The notes below the pieces were generated by a model. The model did not search any database, was not told the DNA's origin, and saw nothing but the letters and a program-made list of their open reading frames with translations. This document shows positions 55,608 to 64,000 of a DNA stretch of 64,000 nucleotides, in pieces; the stretch's first letter is position 1; each line of letters starts with the position of its first letter. A program made the translations under genes and the position numbers. This DNA comes from Balneola sp. (GTDB lineage: Bacteria; Bacteroidota; Rhodothermia; Balneolales; Balneolaceae). Location: NCBI GenBank assembly GCA_017640785.1, contig JAEPPZ010000008.1, positions 62,001 to 126,000 on the forward strand. Direction: 5' to 3'.

Positions 55608-57461
55608 ATGAACAAACTATACACCTTTTTCCTAATTCTTCTATTCCTTATTCCTAATTTAAAAGCTCAGGAAGTAAAAGTGATCGATCCTCCTTTCTGG
55701 TGGGCAAATATGCCGGTTACTGAGCTGCAAATTCAGTTGTATGGTGAAAATCTCGGCTCATACAGAGCAACCGTTAACTATGCCGGAGTTGAGATCAAAC
55801 GTCAGATAGCTGTTGACTCTCCAAACTATCTGTTCATCTATTTAGATATTTCCGAAAAAGCTGAAGCCGGAAAATTAGAAATTATTCTTAAAAATGGAGA
55901 TGGATCCATTACAGTTCCTTATGAACTTTTGGAAAGAGAACCTGCAGAAGGACGATATCAGGGATTTGATTCAAGAGATGTGATCTATTTAATGATGCCC
56001 GATCGTTTTGCAAATGGAAATCCTGACAATGATACCATTGAGGGAATGCTGGAATCTGCGGATCGCTCCAATCCTCAACGCCGGCAAGGAGGAGATATAC
56101 AGGGCGTGGTTGATAATCTTGATTATATCAAAGATCTGGGAGTTTCAGCAGTTTGGTTTACTCCGCTTTTCGAAAATGACATGACAACCAAGTATGGTGC
56201 TTATCACGGATATGCCGCTACTGATCTGTATAAAGTGGACCGGAGATTTGGAAGCAATGAAGAATATAAAGCCATGATAGAAACTGTTCATGAGAACGGG
56301 ATGAAAGTCATCATGGATATGATTCACAATCATATTGGAGATCAGCACTGGTGGATGAAAGACCTGCCAACCAAAGATTGGGTTCATGATTTTGAAAAGC
56401 TAGGCCAAACAAATTTCAGAGGTTCCGTCGCTTCCGATCCATACGCATCTGAATTTGATTCACGGAAATTAGTTGATGGCTGGTTTGTTCCTGAAATGCC
56501 TGATCTGAATCAGGATAATGAACTGTTAACAGATTACTTGATCCAAAATACACTTTGGTGGATCGAGTATACCGGCGTTGATGGCATCAGAATGGACACC
56601 TATGTTTATCCGGATAAACATTATATGGCTCGATGGTCAAAGGAAGTTCTGGAAGCTTATCCCACATTTAATATCGTAGGAGAGGCTTGGGTAAATACAG
56701 TTGCAGGTGAAGCTTATTGGCAGGAAGATAAAGACGGAGTTGATGATGGATACGATTCTGAATTACCAAGTTTAACTGATTTCCAATTCGCCTTTGCTGT
56801 ACGTAAAGCATTCAATGAAGACTTTGGCTGGACAGAAGGTCTTAGCCAATTGTATTATGTGCTCTCTCAAGATTTTTTGTATTCAGATCCGATGATGAAT
56901 GTGACCTTTCTTGATAATCATGATATGAGTCGATTTTTTGAGCACATCGGAAAAAGAGAAGCCGAATTTAAAATGGCACTTGCCTGGCTTATGACTACAC
57001 GCGGAACTCCGCAGATCTATTACGGGACCGAACTCATGATGGGGCATGAAAACCGAGGTGGAGATGATGAAGTTTGGAGACAAACTATGCCGGGTGGTTT
57101 TCCAAACGACTCTCGTTCTGTATTTACAAAAGAAGGCAGAACACAAAAAGAAAATGAAATTCATGAGTACACTAAGAAATTAATTCACTGGAGAAACTCT
57201 TCTCCTGCTATCCACGAAGGTAAACTTGTACACTTTATACCTCAGGATAATGTGTATGTCTATTTCAGAGTTCATAAAGATCAAACTGTTATGGTTGTTA
57301 TGAATAACAGTGAGGAAAACAGAACGCTGGAGCGGGTGAGATTCGCTGAAATTCTGGACAAATTTAAATCCGGACAAAATGTGATGAGTAACAGAACTAT
57401 TGACCTTTCAGATGACTTTTCGGTTGATGCTAAATCAACTGTTATTCTGGAATTAAAGTAG
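55608..57461 (+). CDS. Exported glycoside hydrolase family 13 enzyme (neopullulanase/cyclomaltodextrinase-like)
   Basis: 617 residues. A signal peptide ends near NLKAQ, an N-terminal immunoglobulin-like domain spans about 22-120, and the TIM barrel follows with DRFANGNPDND and MDMIHNHIG. The catalytic triad is D330 (DGIRMDTYVY), E359 (IVGEAW) and D439 (FLDNHDMSRF). A C-terminal beta domain closes the protein. The SusA-like order suggests periplasmic cleavage of malto-oligosaccharides, and the GH97 enzyme at 12620 is a plausible partner although it is 41 kb away. No SusC/SusD pair lies in the window. Confidence 0.92.
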   Translation: MNKLYTFFLILLFLIPNLKAQEVKVIDPPFWWANMPVTELQIQLYGENLGSYRATVNYAGVEIKRQIAVDSPNYLFIYLDISEKAEAGKLEIILKNGDGSITVPYELLEREPAEGRYQGFDSRDVIYLMMPDRFANGNPDNDTIEGMLESADRSNPQRRQGGDIQGVVDNLDYIKDLGVSAVWFTPLFENDMTTKYGAYHGYAATDLYKVDRRFGSNEEYKAMIETVHENGMKVIMDMIHNHIGDQHWWMKDLPTKDWVHDFEKLGQTNFRGSVASDPYASEFDSRKLVDGWFVPEMPDLNQDNELLTDYLIQNTLWWIEYTGVDGIRMDTYVYPDKHYMARWSKEVLEAYPTFNIVGEAWVNTVAGEAYWQEDKDGVDDGYDSELPSLTDFQFAFAVRKAFNEDFGWTEGLSQLYYVLSQDFLYSDPMMNVTFLDNHDMSRFFEHIGKREAEFKMALAWLMTTRGTPQIYYGTELMMGHENRGGDDEVWRQTMPGGFPNDSRSVFTKEGRTQKENEIHEYTKKLIHWRNSSPAIHEGKLVHFIPQDNVYVYFRVHKDQTVMVVMNNSEENRTLERVRFAEILDKFKSGQNVMSNRTIDLSDDFSVDAKSTVILELK

Positions 57462-57522
57462 TTTCTCTGTTCATTTTCGGAACTTTTGAGCTGTTTTCAG
57501 TTACAAACATCAAAAGTTTACT

Positions 57523-58926
57523 ATGGAAAAAGAGAATTATATCTGTCCCGGATGCGGTAGAATCAGACAAGCACCCTCTACTCAGAATATTGCACGTTGC
57601 AGCCTTTGCGGAACTACCGTAGAAAAAATTAACGGCGTTTGGGAAGAAACCCAAATTGAACCCAAAAAATCTACTTTTGATACAGTTCAATTTCTAACCG
57701 GTATCGTTTTTATTCTCCTCGGTTTCTTTCTGATCGTACCTGTTGCAAATACCTCATGGGGAAACCCCATATTAAACCAATCATTTTTGTTCTGGGGAAT
57801 TGTATCTGTATTTGTTATCAGTACCATCACGCTGATAGTAGGGTTTATGATCAAGCGAAAACATGCATACCTGATTTTACGCTATTCCTTACTTTTCGTA
57901 TTTGCTGCGCTTATAAGATTGAGCTTTGTAGAAAACTCTCTTCCGTTTATGCAGTCTCAGGTTTACAATCCCCCAACTGATAAAACAGAAGTCTCGCCGG
58001 ATTCTTTATTGAAAGATCAGCCATTATATACCAGCCGGGAACTTGAGGATCTAACCAGCTTATTTTTTGATTTGATGACAGATAAAGATCTTGCTGATGA
58101 TATTGATATCAGCTCCAACCTCCGTGTTGAGAAAACATTGGATACCTCCGAAAAAAATTATGAGTACGAGATCATCCCTTCTGAAACAAACCATCGTTTT
58201 CCGAATGGGTTCAGAATTTCCATCCGTGATATAGTCGAGAGAGACCTTCAAAGTCAATATTATAAGGAAAGATCAGGTGGTTTAGGATTGAAAATAGCAG
58301 ACAAAAATGATGCTATTTCCATAAAAGATGAAATTGTACAACGGTTCGAAAACGATTATGAATTATTTGAATCTGCTCCTCAAGCTGATAACAGCCATTG
58401 GATTGCTATAAAAGGGAAAAACTACTACTGGATTCGGTTTCTGACTTTAGATCAGGATTTTATGATCCTTGAGATCATCCGGTATATGGATGACGCAAAT
58501 GCCCGACAGCATAAAAATGTAATGGAACAAGTTAACAACGCCATGGCTGAAAAAAGTGCATCCCCAAAACCTCTCTCTCCTCAGGAGGCGCTTGCTTGCA
58601 AACAAAGTGCTGCAAATCTCGATGCAAAAAAGAAACAACTAGATGAACTGGAACTCAGGCTTACTTATTTGGATTTTGGAGATCCAAAATCTGAAGAGCA
58701 TCTCGAAAAAGAACGGTCTTTCGCAAAGCTTTCAAAAGACTATAAATTGAGTTTGAAAATGTTTCAGTCCGGCTGTAGGCAGAATGTTTCACTAAACTTT
58801 TCAACCTTTGAACAGGTTTGCAAGCCAGATGATCTGACAAAGCAAACTGAATCAAAGCCTTATACCAATTCAGGAAACAGTTTTTGTAAGGGATTTAAGG
58901 AGTATGCCCTCAAAACCCAAAGCTAA
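57523..58926 (+). CDS. Zinc-ribbon membrane protein of unknown function
   Basis: 467 residues. An N-terminal zinc ribbon (YICPGCGRIRQ with RCSLCGTT, four cysteines at about 8-31) is followed by three transmembrane helices (about 60-80, 90-115 and 120-140), then a long soluble part with DIVERDLQSQYYKERSGGLGLKI and a helical C-terminal coiled-coil-like stretch with cysteines in LACKQSA, GCRQNVS and EQVCKPD. No family is recognised. It follows the GH13 gene by 61 bases. Confidence 0.65.
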   Translation: MEKENYICPGCGRIRQAPSTQNIARCSLCGTTVEKINGVWEETQIEPKKSTFDTVQFLTGIVFILLGFFLIVPVANTSWGNPILNQSFLFWGIVSVFVISTITLIVGFMIKRKHAYLILRYSLLFVFAALIRLSFVENSLPFMQSQVYNPPTDKTEVSPDSLLKDQPLYTSRELEDLTSLFFDLMTDKDLADDIDISSNLRVEKTLDTSEKNYEYEIIPSETNHRFPNGFRISIRDIVERDLQSQYYKERSGGLGLKIADKNDAISIKDEIVQRFENDYELFESAPQADNSHWIAIKGKNYYWIRFLTLDQDFMILEIIRYMDDANARQHKNVMEQVNNAMAEKSASPKPLSPQEALACKQSAANLDAKKKQLDELELRLTYLDFGDPKSEEHLEKERSFAKLSKDYKLSLKMFQSGCRQNVSLNFSTFEQVCKPDDLTKQTESKPYTNSGNSFCKGFKEYALKTQS

Positions 58927-58992
58927 GTATTTGATTTAACTTTTTCGTACCCTTGTAATAGTAATTACTCCTTTAATAAAATCACTTTTGTC

Positions 58993-59898
58993 ATGAAAAA
59001 ACTTCTATCACTAACTATGATGCTGACTTTGGTTGCCGGCTTGGCAAGCGCACAGGTTACACTTAATTACAACCTCAGTTCGGGCACTACCTACTCAACA
59101 AAAGTGGTTCTTGAACAGGATATCTCTCAAGCCTATATGGGGCAATCACAAGATGTTGAAAGTGATCAAGGGTACGGAATTGAACTTACTTTTACTGACT
59201 TTGAAGACGGTAAATACAGTGTTAAAATGGTGTATAAAAGCATTATGATAAATCAACCGATGACAGGATTGAGTTATGACTCTGAAACTGCTACTACCGA
59301 ACCAACCGGCGCCGCTAAAGCAGTCGCTTCAGTTTTGGATAGAGAACTTCAATTCACCTTGAGTAAAACAGGAGAGGTTTCAAACATTACAGGGTTTGAA
59401 GCAATGCTAGATTCCATGGCTGCAAACATGGGTATTACCGAGGAAGCTCAGTTATCCCTTTTTAAATCTCAAATGTCTTCTCAATATAACATACAGAGCA
59501 TGAAGGATCAGCTTAAAAGAACGCTGATCATTTTTCCGGATAAAGAGTTAAATAAAGGTGATCTGTGGACAGAGGATCAATCTGTTTCTGCCCCTTTTAC
59601 AATGAACATCCAAACTACATACGAAGTTGCGGCTTATGATGATGAAACAGTGACTTTGAATGTTTCTTCAGATATTTTTACTGAAGGAGGAGAGCTTGTT
59701 ACAAACGGTGCTACTATGACCCCCGACTTATCAGGCGTACAATCCGGAACGATAAAAATTGACAGAAAAACCGGACTTATTTTAGAAGGAGGCATGGAAC
59801 AACTTATTTCAGGAGTATTAAACATGACCTCTCCACAAGAGATGGAAATAGTTACTGAAATTTCAGGAAAAACTGAAGTGACAGGAACCGTACAATAA
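58993..59898 (+). CDS. Exported DUF6263-like protein
   Basis: 301 residues with a signal peptide ending near LASAQ. The mature N-terminus (LNYNLSSGTTYSTKVVLEQDI, then a long beta-rich domain with LSKTGEVSNITGFEAMLD and IKIDRKTGLILEGGMEQ) matches the DUF6263 family as I know it. The function is unknown; probably a periplasmic beta-sandwich protein. A strong terminator follows. Confidence 0.72.
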   Translation: MKKLLSLTMMLTLVAGLASAQVTLNYNLSSGTTYSTKVVLEQDISQAYMGQSQDVESDQGYGIELTFTDFEDGKYSVKMVYKSIMINQPMTGLSYDSETATTEPTGAAKAVASVLDRELQFTLSKTGEVSNITGFEAMLDSMAANMGITEEAQLSLFKSQMSSQYNIQSMKDQLKRTLIIFPDKELNKGDLWTEDQSVSAPFTMNIQTTYEVAAYDDETVTLNVSSDIFTEGGELVTNGATMTPDLSGVQSGTIKIDRKTGLILEGGMEQLISGVLNMTSPQEMEIVTEISGKTEVTGTVQ

Positions 59899-59920
59899 GT
59901 TACTTTTTGAACTGGATTTT

Positions 59921-59953
59921 AAGTGCTCAGGATTAAATCTGAGCACTTTTTTT
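59921..59953 (+). terminator. Rho-independent terminator after the DUF6263-like gene
   Basis: A perfect 10-bp stem AAGTGCTCAG/CTGAGCACTT (59921-59930 with 59939-59948), an eight-base loop and seven T. Confidence 0.93.
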
Positions 59954-59982
59954 GTGCTGTCAATTCGGGAACAGTCTCTGTT

Positions 59983-60810
59983 CTAGTTGGTATAGACTTG
60001 AAAATCATCAAGCTCTTCCTGCTTTATAAGATGAGAATCCAATTTCAGCTGTTCTTTCATAAGTCTGTTTCTCTCCGGACCTAAAGCATAAAAAATACTC
60101 AGTTGCTCAAGCTCATTAGTGAAATATTTTTTAGTGAATTTATCTTTAAAAGTTCTCTTTGAAATTAATTCTTCAAAATCATCGATCAATACTTTCGATT
60201 TCCCCAGAAAAAAATCGTGTACTAACTTTTTTGAAGCTTTATCTATTTCACAATTAAACCGCATTGGAGCTAACCTGCCCAGTAATTGAGAAGGCAGATA
60301 GTGTGCACTGTCAATCATTTGTTGCTGTAAGTACAACAACCTTAAAAGAGCTCCCAATCCTTTTCTTACTCTGGCATGGCCTTTAAAACAGCCATACACT
60401 TTTGTGTACTCATCTAAAACTCTCATCGAGAGTCTGAATTCTCTTTTATTCCCACGCCGTTTTGTTGATATATAATAATACGTTTCAGGCTTTTTGTTGG
60501 CACGATTAAAAGGGGGGCGTAGTGAACGAATAAGTAAATTCTCTAAAAGAATTGCATCCATTTCAGTTTTACAGATTTCAAACCCAATTCGATCAATCTG
60601 GGCGATCATACTTTGTACTTTCTTAGATCTCGAATATCGATAAGACGTAATTCTCTTGAACAGATCCTTTGCCTTACCCACATAAAGCACTTCATCCTTT
60701 TTTCCATACATGGTATATACTCCCGGCTCATGAGGGGGTAATTCCACCATTGCAGAATTCACTCTTTCCTTTTGAGTGATTGATATGGGTTCAAAAAGAT
60801 CTAAAGTCAC
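59983..60810 (-). CDS. GIY-YIG nuclease, UvrC N-terminal-like
   Basis: 275 residues. The GIY-YIG domain has the GVY (30-32) and YVG (43-45) tripeptides in EPGVYTMYGKKDEVLYVGKA, followed by KDLFKRITSY and ILLENLLIRSLRPPFNRANK, as in the UvrC N-terminal nuclease that makes the 3' cut. It lacks the UvrC C-terminal endonuclease and HhH parts, so it resembles Cho-type stand-alone enzymes. It might act in repair or in RNA/DNA defence; context gives no clue. Confidence 0.83.
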   Translation of the reverse strand: MTLDLFEPISITQKERVNSAMVELPPHEPGVYTMYGKKDEVLYVGKAKDLFKRITSYRYSRSKKVQSMIAQIDRIGFEICKTEMDAILLENLLIRSLRPPFNRANKKPETYYYISTKRRGNKREFRLSMRVLDEYTKVYGCFKGHARVRKGLGALLRLLYLQQQMIDSAHYLPSQLLGRLAPMRFNCEIDKASKKLVHDFFLGKSKVLIDDFEELISKRTFKDKFTKKYFTNELEQLSIFYALGPERNRLMKEQLKLDSHLIKQEELDDFQVYTN

Positions 60811-60840
60811 TTAATAATATTATGTGAATCGGAATATTTC

Positions 60841-62010
60841 CTAATTGATGATATCAAATTTTACTGAGTACACTGTATTTCCCCACACTAATTTTAACAC
60901 GCCACCACTTCCTTCTTCTTCCACAAGGATAGTAAAGCCTTCGGTGCTGTCTTCTTTTTTGGAAACGGTCATTGGAACCCTGCCTAGATCTCGTTCCTGA
61001 TCGTAGGTTTGCCCATTTTGTCCTGTTTGTTTGTTAATGATAAGAACTCCGCCTTCTTTTTCAGGAATGGTAAACAGAGTGTATTCGCCCGCAGGAATGT
61101 CTAGCGATCCGATTTTCAGATCAGATGATGTTTTAAAATGGGTTGCTCTGTTGGCTCCGGTTCTCCATCTTTCACCGAAGGGAACAATACCTCCAAACAG
61201 ATCTCTTCCTCTTCTTTGTGGAGACCCATAAGAAACATTAACAACGGTGTTTCCAATTGTGAATTCTTCTTCAATAGCGCCGGATAATGACCCGAAAGGA
61301 TTGCCCTGTTTATCAGATGCTGCAAACCTCTTTGCAATACTGTTTATTTCGATATCATTTTTTCGTTTTACGGTGAGCTTTCTGGTCGTTTGAGAAGCAT
61401 CCAGTTCTATAATGTTACCATTCTTATCTACATTTACACCCATTACTCCGCGTGAAGGGTGTCGAATAGTCATCGAGTCAGAATCTATTTTTGCAACTAT
61501 AAAAGTAGAAGCCCTGCTTCCTGTAAGCAATCTTTGATCAATACTGTCAGCAGTTGTTTCCATTGCATTATTGAAAGCTATCTCAAAAGGCCAATGAACC
61601 ATATCTATAAAAGGAAGTATTCCTTCTTCATAACCTGATTTTATGATCCTGTAGGAACCGTTGTTAGTTAGAACAGACACTTCAAGCGAATCTCCGTTTC
61701 TTTTGTATGACCTTTCCAACACACCTTCAGAATCAAAACCACTTTCCAGATCAAAACCTGTAATGGTCATTTCTTCAATTCCGCCATTATCTGTTAGACT
61801 TAGTTCGTACGACTTAAGAGATGTTCTTGGGCTTCGGAGTACAACTTTTGCTGAAACTGAATTATCTGTTTTTTCGAATTTTTCAACAGCTAATGTATCG
61901 TTACCAAGTAAAGTTACATATCCTGCATTATTTGAGGTTTCTGTATTGTTATTACATGACAGAAAAACACACACTGAAGCTATAATTAACCCGGCTTTAT
62001 ACTTTTTCAT
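60841..62010 (-). CDS. DUF2911 lipoprotein
   Basis: 389 residues with a lipobox VFLSC near 15-19. The C-terminal half holds DUF2911: VNVSYGSPQRRGRDLFGG, PFGERWRTGANRATHF, IPAGEYTLFTIP and LVWGNTVYSVKFDI. The N-terminal half (about 25-230) is a separate beta-rich region with VDKNGNIIELDASQTTRK. DUF2911 has no known function. It lies 30 bases before the convergent GIY-YIG gene start on the same strand, and downstream of the receiver gene. Confidence 0.85.
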   Translation of the reverse strand: MKKYKAGLIIASVCVFLSCNNNTETSNNAGYVTLLGNDTLAVEKFEKTDNSVSAKVVLRSPRTSLKSYELSLTDNGGIEEMTITGFDLESGFDSEGVLERSYKRNGDSLEVSVLTNNGSYRIIKSGYEEGILPFIDMVHWPFEIAFNNAMETTADSIDQRLLTGSRASTFIVAKIDSDSMTIRHPSRGVMGVNVDKNGNIIELDASQTTRKLTVKRKNDIEINSIAKRFAASDKQGNPFGSLSGAIEEEFTIGNTVVNVSYGSPQRRGRDLFGGIVPFGERWRTGANRATHFKTSSDLKIGSLDIPAGEYTLFTIPEKEGGVLIINKQTGQNGQTYDQERDLGRVPMTVSKKEDSTEGFTILVEEEGSGGVLKLVWGNTVYSVKFDIIN

Positions 62011-62033
62011 TATTCTAGTTTTCCAATTTTTAG

Positions 62034-62432
62034 TTAGGATAAAATCTTTTTTAAAGCAGCTACTTGAACAGGCTTCTTAATAAAGTCTGAAACTTTTTCA
62101 TCCCATTCAATTTTATAGAGATCTTCAGTATTGGTGTCCACTCTGGAGCTGATTACAAAGATCTCGACTTCTTTTTCAGCCTTCGATCTGATCGTATCAA
62201 ATTCTTTTAAAAAATCCCACCCGTTCATTTCGGGCATGTCAATATCCAGCAAAATAAGATCGGGAAGACCTGCACCGGATTCCATCATCTCTTTTATACC
62301 ATCAAGTGCTTTTCTTCCATTTTCAAAAGTTATTACGTCATTTTCAGGCAAGTGACTTTTAATGATCTTTTTAACCCCGAACGTATATACTTTGTCGTCA
62401 TCAATTATACAAACGCTTTTTGTCTTACTCAT
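62034..62432 (-). CDS. Stand-alone response regulator receiver domain
   Basis: 132 residues, receiver domain only. The acidic pocket is in CIIDDDKV, the phospho-accepting aspartate is D63 in ILLDIDMPEMNGW and the conserved lysine lies near the C-terminus in FIKKPVQ. No output domain, so it acts by protein contact, as in the CheY/Spo0F type. Its start overlaps the upstream histidine kinase by four bases (ATGA), which identifies its partner. Confidence 0.93.
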   Translation of the reverse strand: MSKTKSVCIIDDDKVYTFGVKKIIKSHLPENDVITFENGRKALDGIKEMMESGAGLPDLILLDIDMPEMNGWDFLKEFDTIRSKAEKEVEIFVISSRVDTNTEDLYKIEWDEKVSDFIKKPVQVAALKKILS

Positions 62433-64000
62433 GTTAATCTAATTTTAAATGTTGTTCCCTTTCCGGGTGTGCTTTCCACTTCGATTGAGCCTCCCAATGA
62501 CTCAATCTGATTCTTTGTTATAAATAACCCAATTCCTTTCGAGTTTTCATTTCCATGAAATGTTTTATACATCCCAAATAATTTGTCCCCGTGTTTTTCC
62601 AGATCAATACCCAATCCATTATCTGAAACTTCCAGGAATGGATGTCCATTTTTTTCGTAAAGGTCTATACTCACTTTAGCCTTTTTATCAGGATCTCTGT
62701 ACTTAATTGCATTTGAAATCAGATTCAAAGTAATGCTTTCAAGATACGCAGGATTATACTCTATGGTTAAATCATCATCGATGTTTTCTTCAAACTGTAT
62801 GTTATAAGACAGAATATCCGATATCAGAATCTCTTTTACCTTTTTGATCATTTCAGCAGGTTTCAATTCTTTCAGATCTTTTTCTGTTTTATACTGTTGA
62901 TCAATAATTTCATTTAGATCTTCTATAGACACGTTCAGTCTTTCTGAAGCAGTCTTCAGGTAACCCATCAATTCTTCTTTTTCTTCTTCCGATTCCTCAA
63001 TATCAAACAGGGACAAAAGCATAGAAATATTTCCTGCATGATTTCTAAGATTATGAGAAACGATATGAGCAAAATTCAATAACCTTTTGTTCTGCTCGCC
63101 TACAATATCCAGCGTTTCATTAAGCTGCATCTCTTTCTGTTTTCGCTGAGAAATATCCGTTACAACTGCTAATACAGCCGGTTCATCTGATCCCTCTTGC
63201 TGAAAAGGAACCTTTATAGTTTGATGATACACTTCGTTTCCGGAAGCATCCGTAGATTTTATTTCGGGAATAAAAAGTGTTTCTCCGGTTTTAACGACCT
63301 TTACATCTGCAGCGTGATACCCTTTAGCTAACTGCTCCGGAACCCCAAGGTCTTTATCTTTTTTACCAATAATCTCTTCCTCTTTCAGCCCAAAAAATTC
63401 TCGTGTAGCTTTATTAGCCATCAGGTATTTTCCATCAAGATCCTTAACAAAAATCAGATTCGGGACGTTATCCAAAACAGACTCAAACTGTTTTCTCAAT
63501 CTGTCATTCAGTTCAGATATGGATTTCTCTATAGTAATATCAGATAAGAATCCAGATGATAAAACAGAACCATCTGGCTGTAATTCAGGATTTGCACGAC
63601 CCCTTACCCATCGCAGCCCTTTTCTTGGTAATACAACCCTGAACTCACAACTCCATTCCTGTTGGGTTTTCACAGACCAGGTTATGGATTTCATTACTCT
63701 GGCAATATCTTCTTTTTGAACTAATCTCAGCAATGGCTTTATGCTTGATCTCAGGTCTTCCGGCTCAAGCTCGAGTACTTCTCGAATTCCTTCACTTACA
63801 AATGGGAAACTAACTTTCTCTTTTGCATCAACTCTATGTAAGTACAAAAATCCGGGAGCCTGTTCAGATAGTTTTGTAAATAACTTATCTCTGTCTTTTA
63901 ACTTTTCTTCGGCCTCTTTCTCCTTTGTGATATCTTTGATATATCCATAACCGAGAATACTGTTGTCCTTTTCAATCTCCAGAGTTGCATTTCCCCTCAG
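62429..64000 (-). CDS. PAS-domain sensor histidine kinase, truncated at the window edge
   Basis: The frame is open to base 64000, so the N-terminus lies outside. Visible are at least part of one PAS/PAC (GYGYIKDITKEKEAEEKL), a second PAS (about 63600-63850, FLYLHRVDAKEKVSFPFVSEGI with WSCEFRVVLPRKGLRWVRGRA), a third PAS (ESVLDNVPNLIFVKDLDGKYL), an H-box HIVSHNLRNHAGN and the HATPase with NLISNAIKYRD, DNGLGID and GIGLFITKNQIESLGG. No transmembrane segment is seen in the visible part. It phosphorylates the overlapping receiver. Confidence 0.93.
   Translation of the reverse strand: MRGNATLEIEKDNSILGYGYIKDITKEKEAEEKLKDRDKLFTKLSEQAPGFLYLHRVDAKEKVSFPFVSEGIREVLELEPEDLRSSIKPLLRLVQKEDIARVMKSITWSVKTQQEWSCEFRVVLPRKGLRWVRGRANPELQPDGSVLSSGFLSDITIEKSISELNDRLRKQFESVLDNVPNLIFVKDLDGKYLMANKATREFFGLKEEEIIGKKDKDLGVPEQLAKGYHAADVKVVKTGETLFIPEIKSTDASGNEVYHQTIKVPFQQEGSDEPAVLAVVTDISQRKQKEMQLNETLDIVGEQNKRLLNFAHIVSHNLRNHAGNISMLLSLFDIEESEEEKEELMGYLKTASERLNVSIEDLNEIIDQQYKTEKDLKELKPAEMIKKVKEILISDILSYNIQFEENIDDDLTIEYNPAYLESITLNLISNAIKYRDPDKKAKVSIDLYEKNGHPFLEVSDNGLGIDLEKHGDKLFGMYKTFHGNENSKGIGLFITKNQIESLGGSIEVESTPGKGTTFKIRLT

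Overview
The window is most likely chromosomal DNA of a marine or hypersaline member of the Balneolaeota/Rhodothermaeota branch, near Bacteroidota. The evidence is a moderately AT-rich genome, a secreted protein ending in a YPNPFNPST-type type IX sorting domain, many signal peptides and lipoboxes of Bacteroidota type, weak Shine-Dalgarno sequences, and a dnaA-linked housekeeping set. This is inferred from protein style and was not checked by database search.

Layout. Positions 1-10994 hold housekeeping and catabolic genes: pruA, a HEPN-motif protein next to a repeat-rich gap, a penicillin-acylase-like lipoprotein, a DDAH-like amidinohydrolase, ddl, a peptide-type binding protein, nadK and mdh. 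A small secreted-protein gene (11122-11691) lies between two identical 31-bp repeats, each abutting a terminator. It is followed by msrA, a GH97 glucosidase, a YCII/DGPF protein with an ECF42-like sigma factor, a TPR/beta-propeller protein and tRNA-Leu(GAG). Positions 18127-23439 contain a minus-strand dnaA-folB-folK-dNK-DUF4834-TPR operon, a candidate oriC with DnaA boxes, and prmC. Positions 23566-36174 carry eno, a type-IX-secreted endonuclease I, recF-dciA-like-ybbR, a long plant/cyanobacterial-type ispH, a DsbA-like protein, and a cysteine desulfurase divergent from nadC-nadA. A serine hydrolase at 38094-39303 is broken by a frameshift and a nonsense codon. Positions 39309-42974 hold a five-gene minus-strand cluster of pilin-like membrane-anchored proteins, including two tandem 356-residue paralogues.

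The most notable region is 43925-48739. A WYL-domain regulator is divergent from a Ro60/Rsr (TROVE plus vWA) gene. Between rsr and an RtcB RNA ligase gene, 46601-47228 contains five tandem stem-loop RNAs that share the same internal-loop core on a closed stem, as expected of Y RNAs. Four carry tRNA-like modules and one is a minimal stem-loop. Two of the modules are circular permutations of a tRNA: one of an ordinary tRNA opened in the anticodon arm, the other of a tRNA-Leu with a long variable arm opened in the D-loop. A nearly identical 22-bp element lies upstream of both rsr and rtcB, which points to common control, plausibly by the WYL protein. The locus resembles the known Rsr/YrlA/RtcB RNA-repair operons but has a different regulator and an expanded set of Y RNAs.

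Positions 48789-64000 return to metabolic and envelope genes: an aldose-epimerase-like protein, an M20 amidohydrolase, a class C beta-lactamase-like hydrolase, an RlmI-like methyltransferase, a GH13 amylase (possibly working with the GH97 enzyme on alpha-glucans), a GIY-YIG nuclease, a DUF2911 lipoprotein, and a PAS histidine kinase with its receiver, the kinase running off the right edge. I saw no prophage, insertion sequence transposase, CRISPR array or restriction system.
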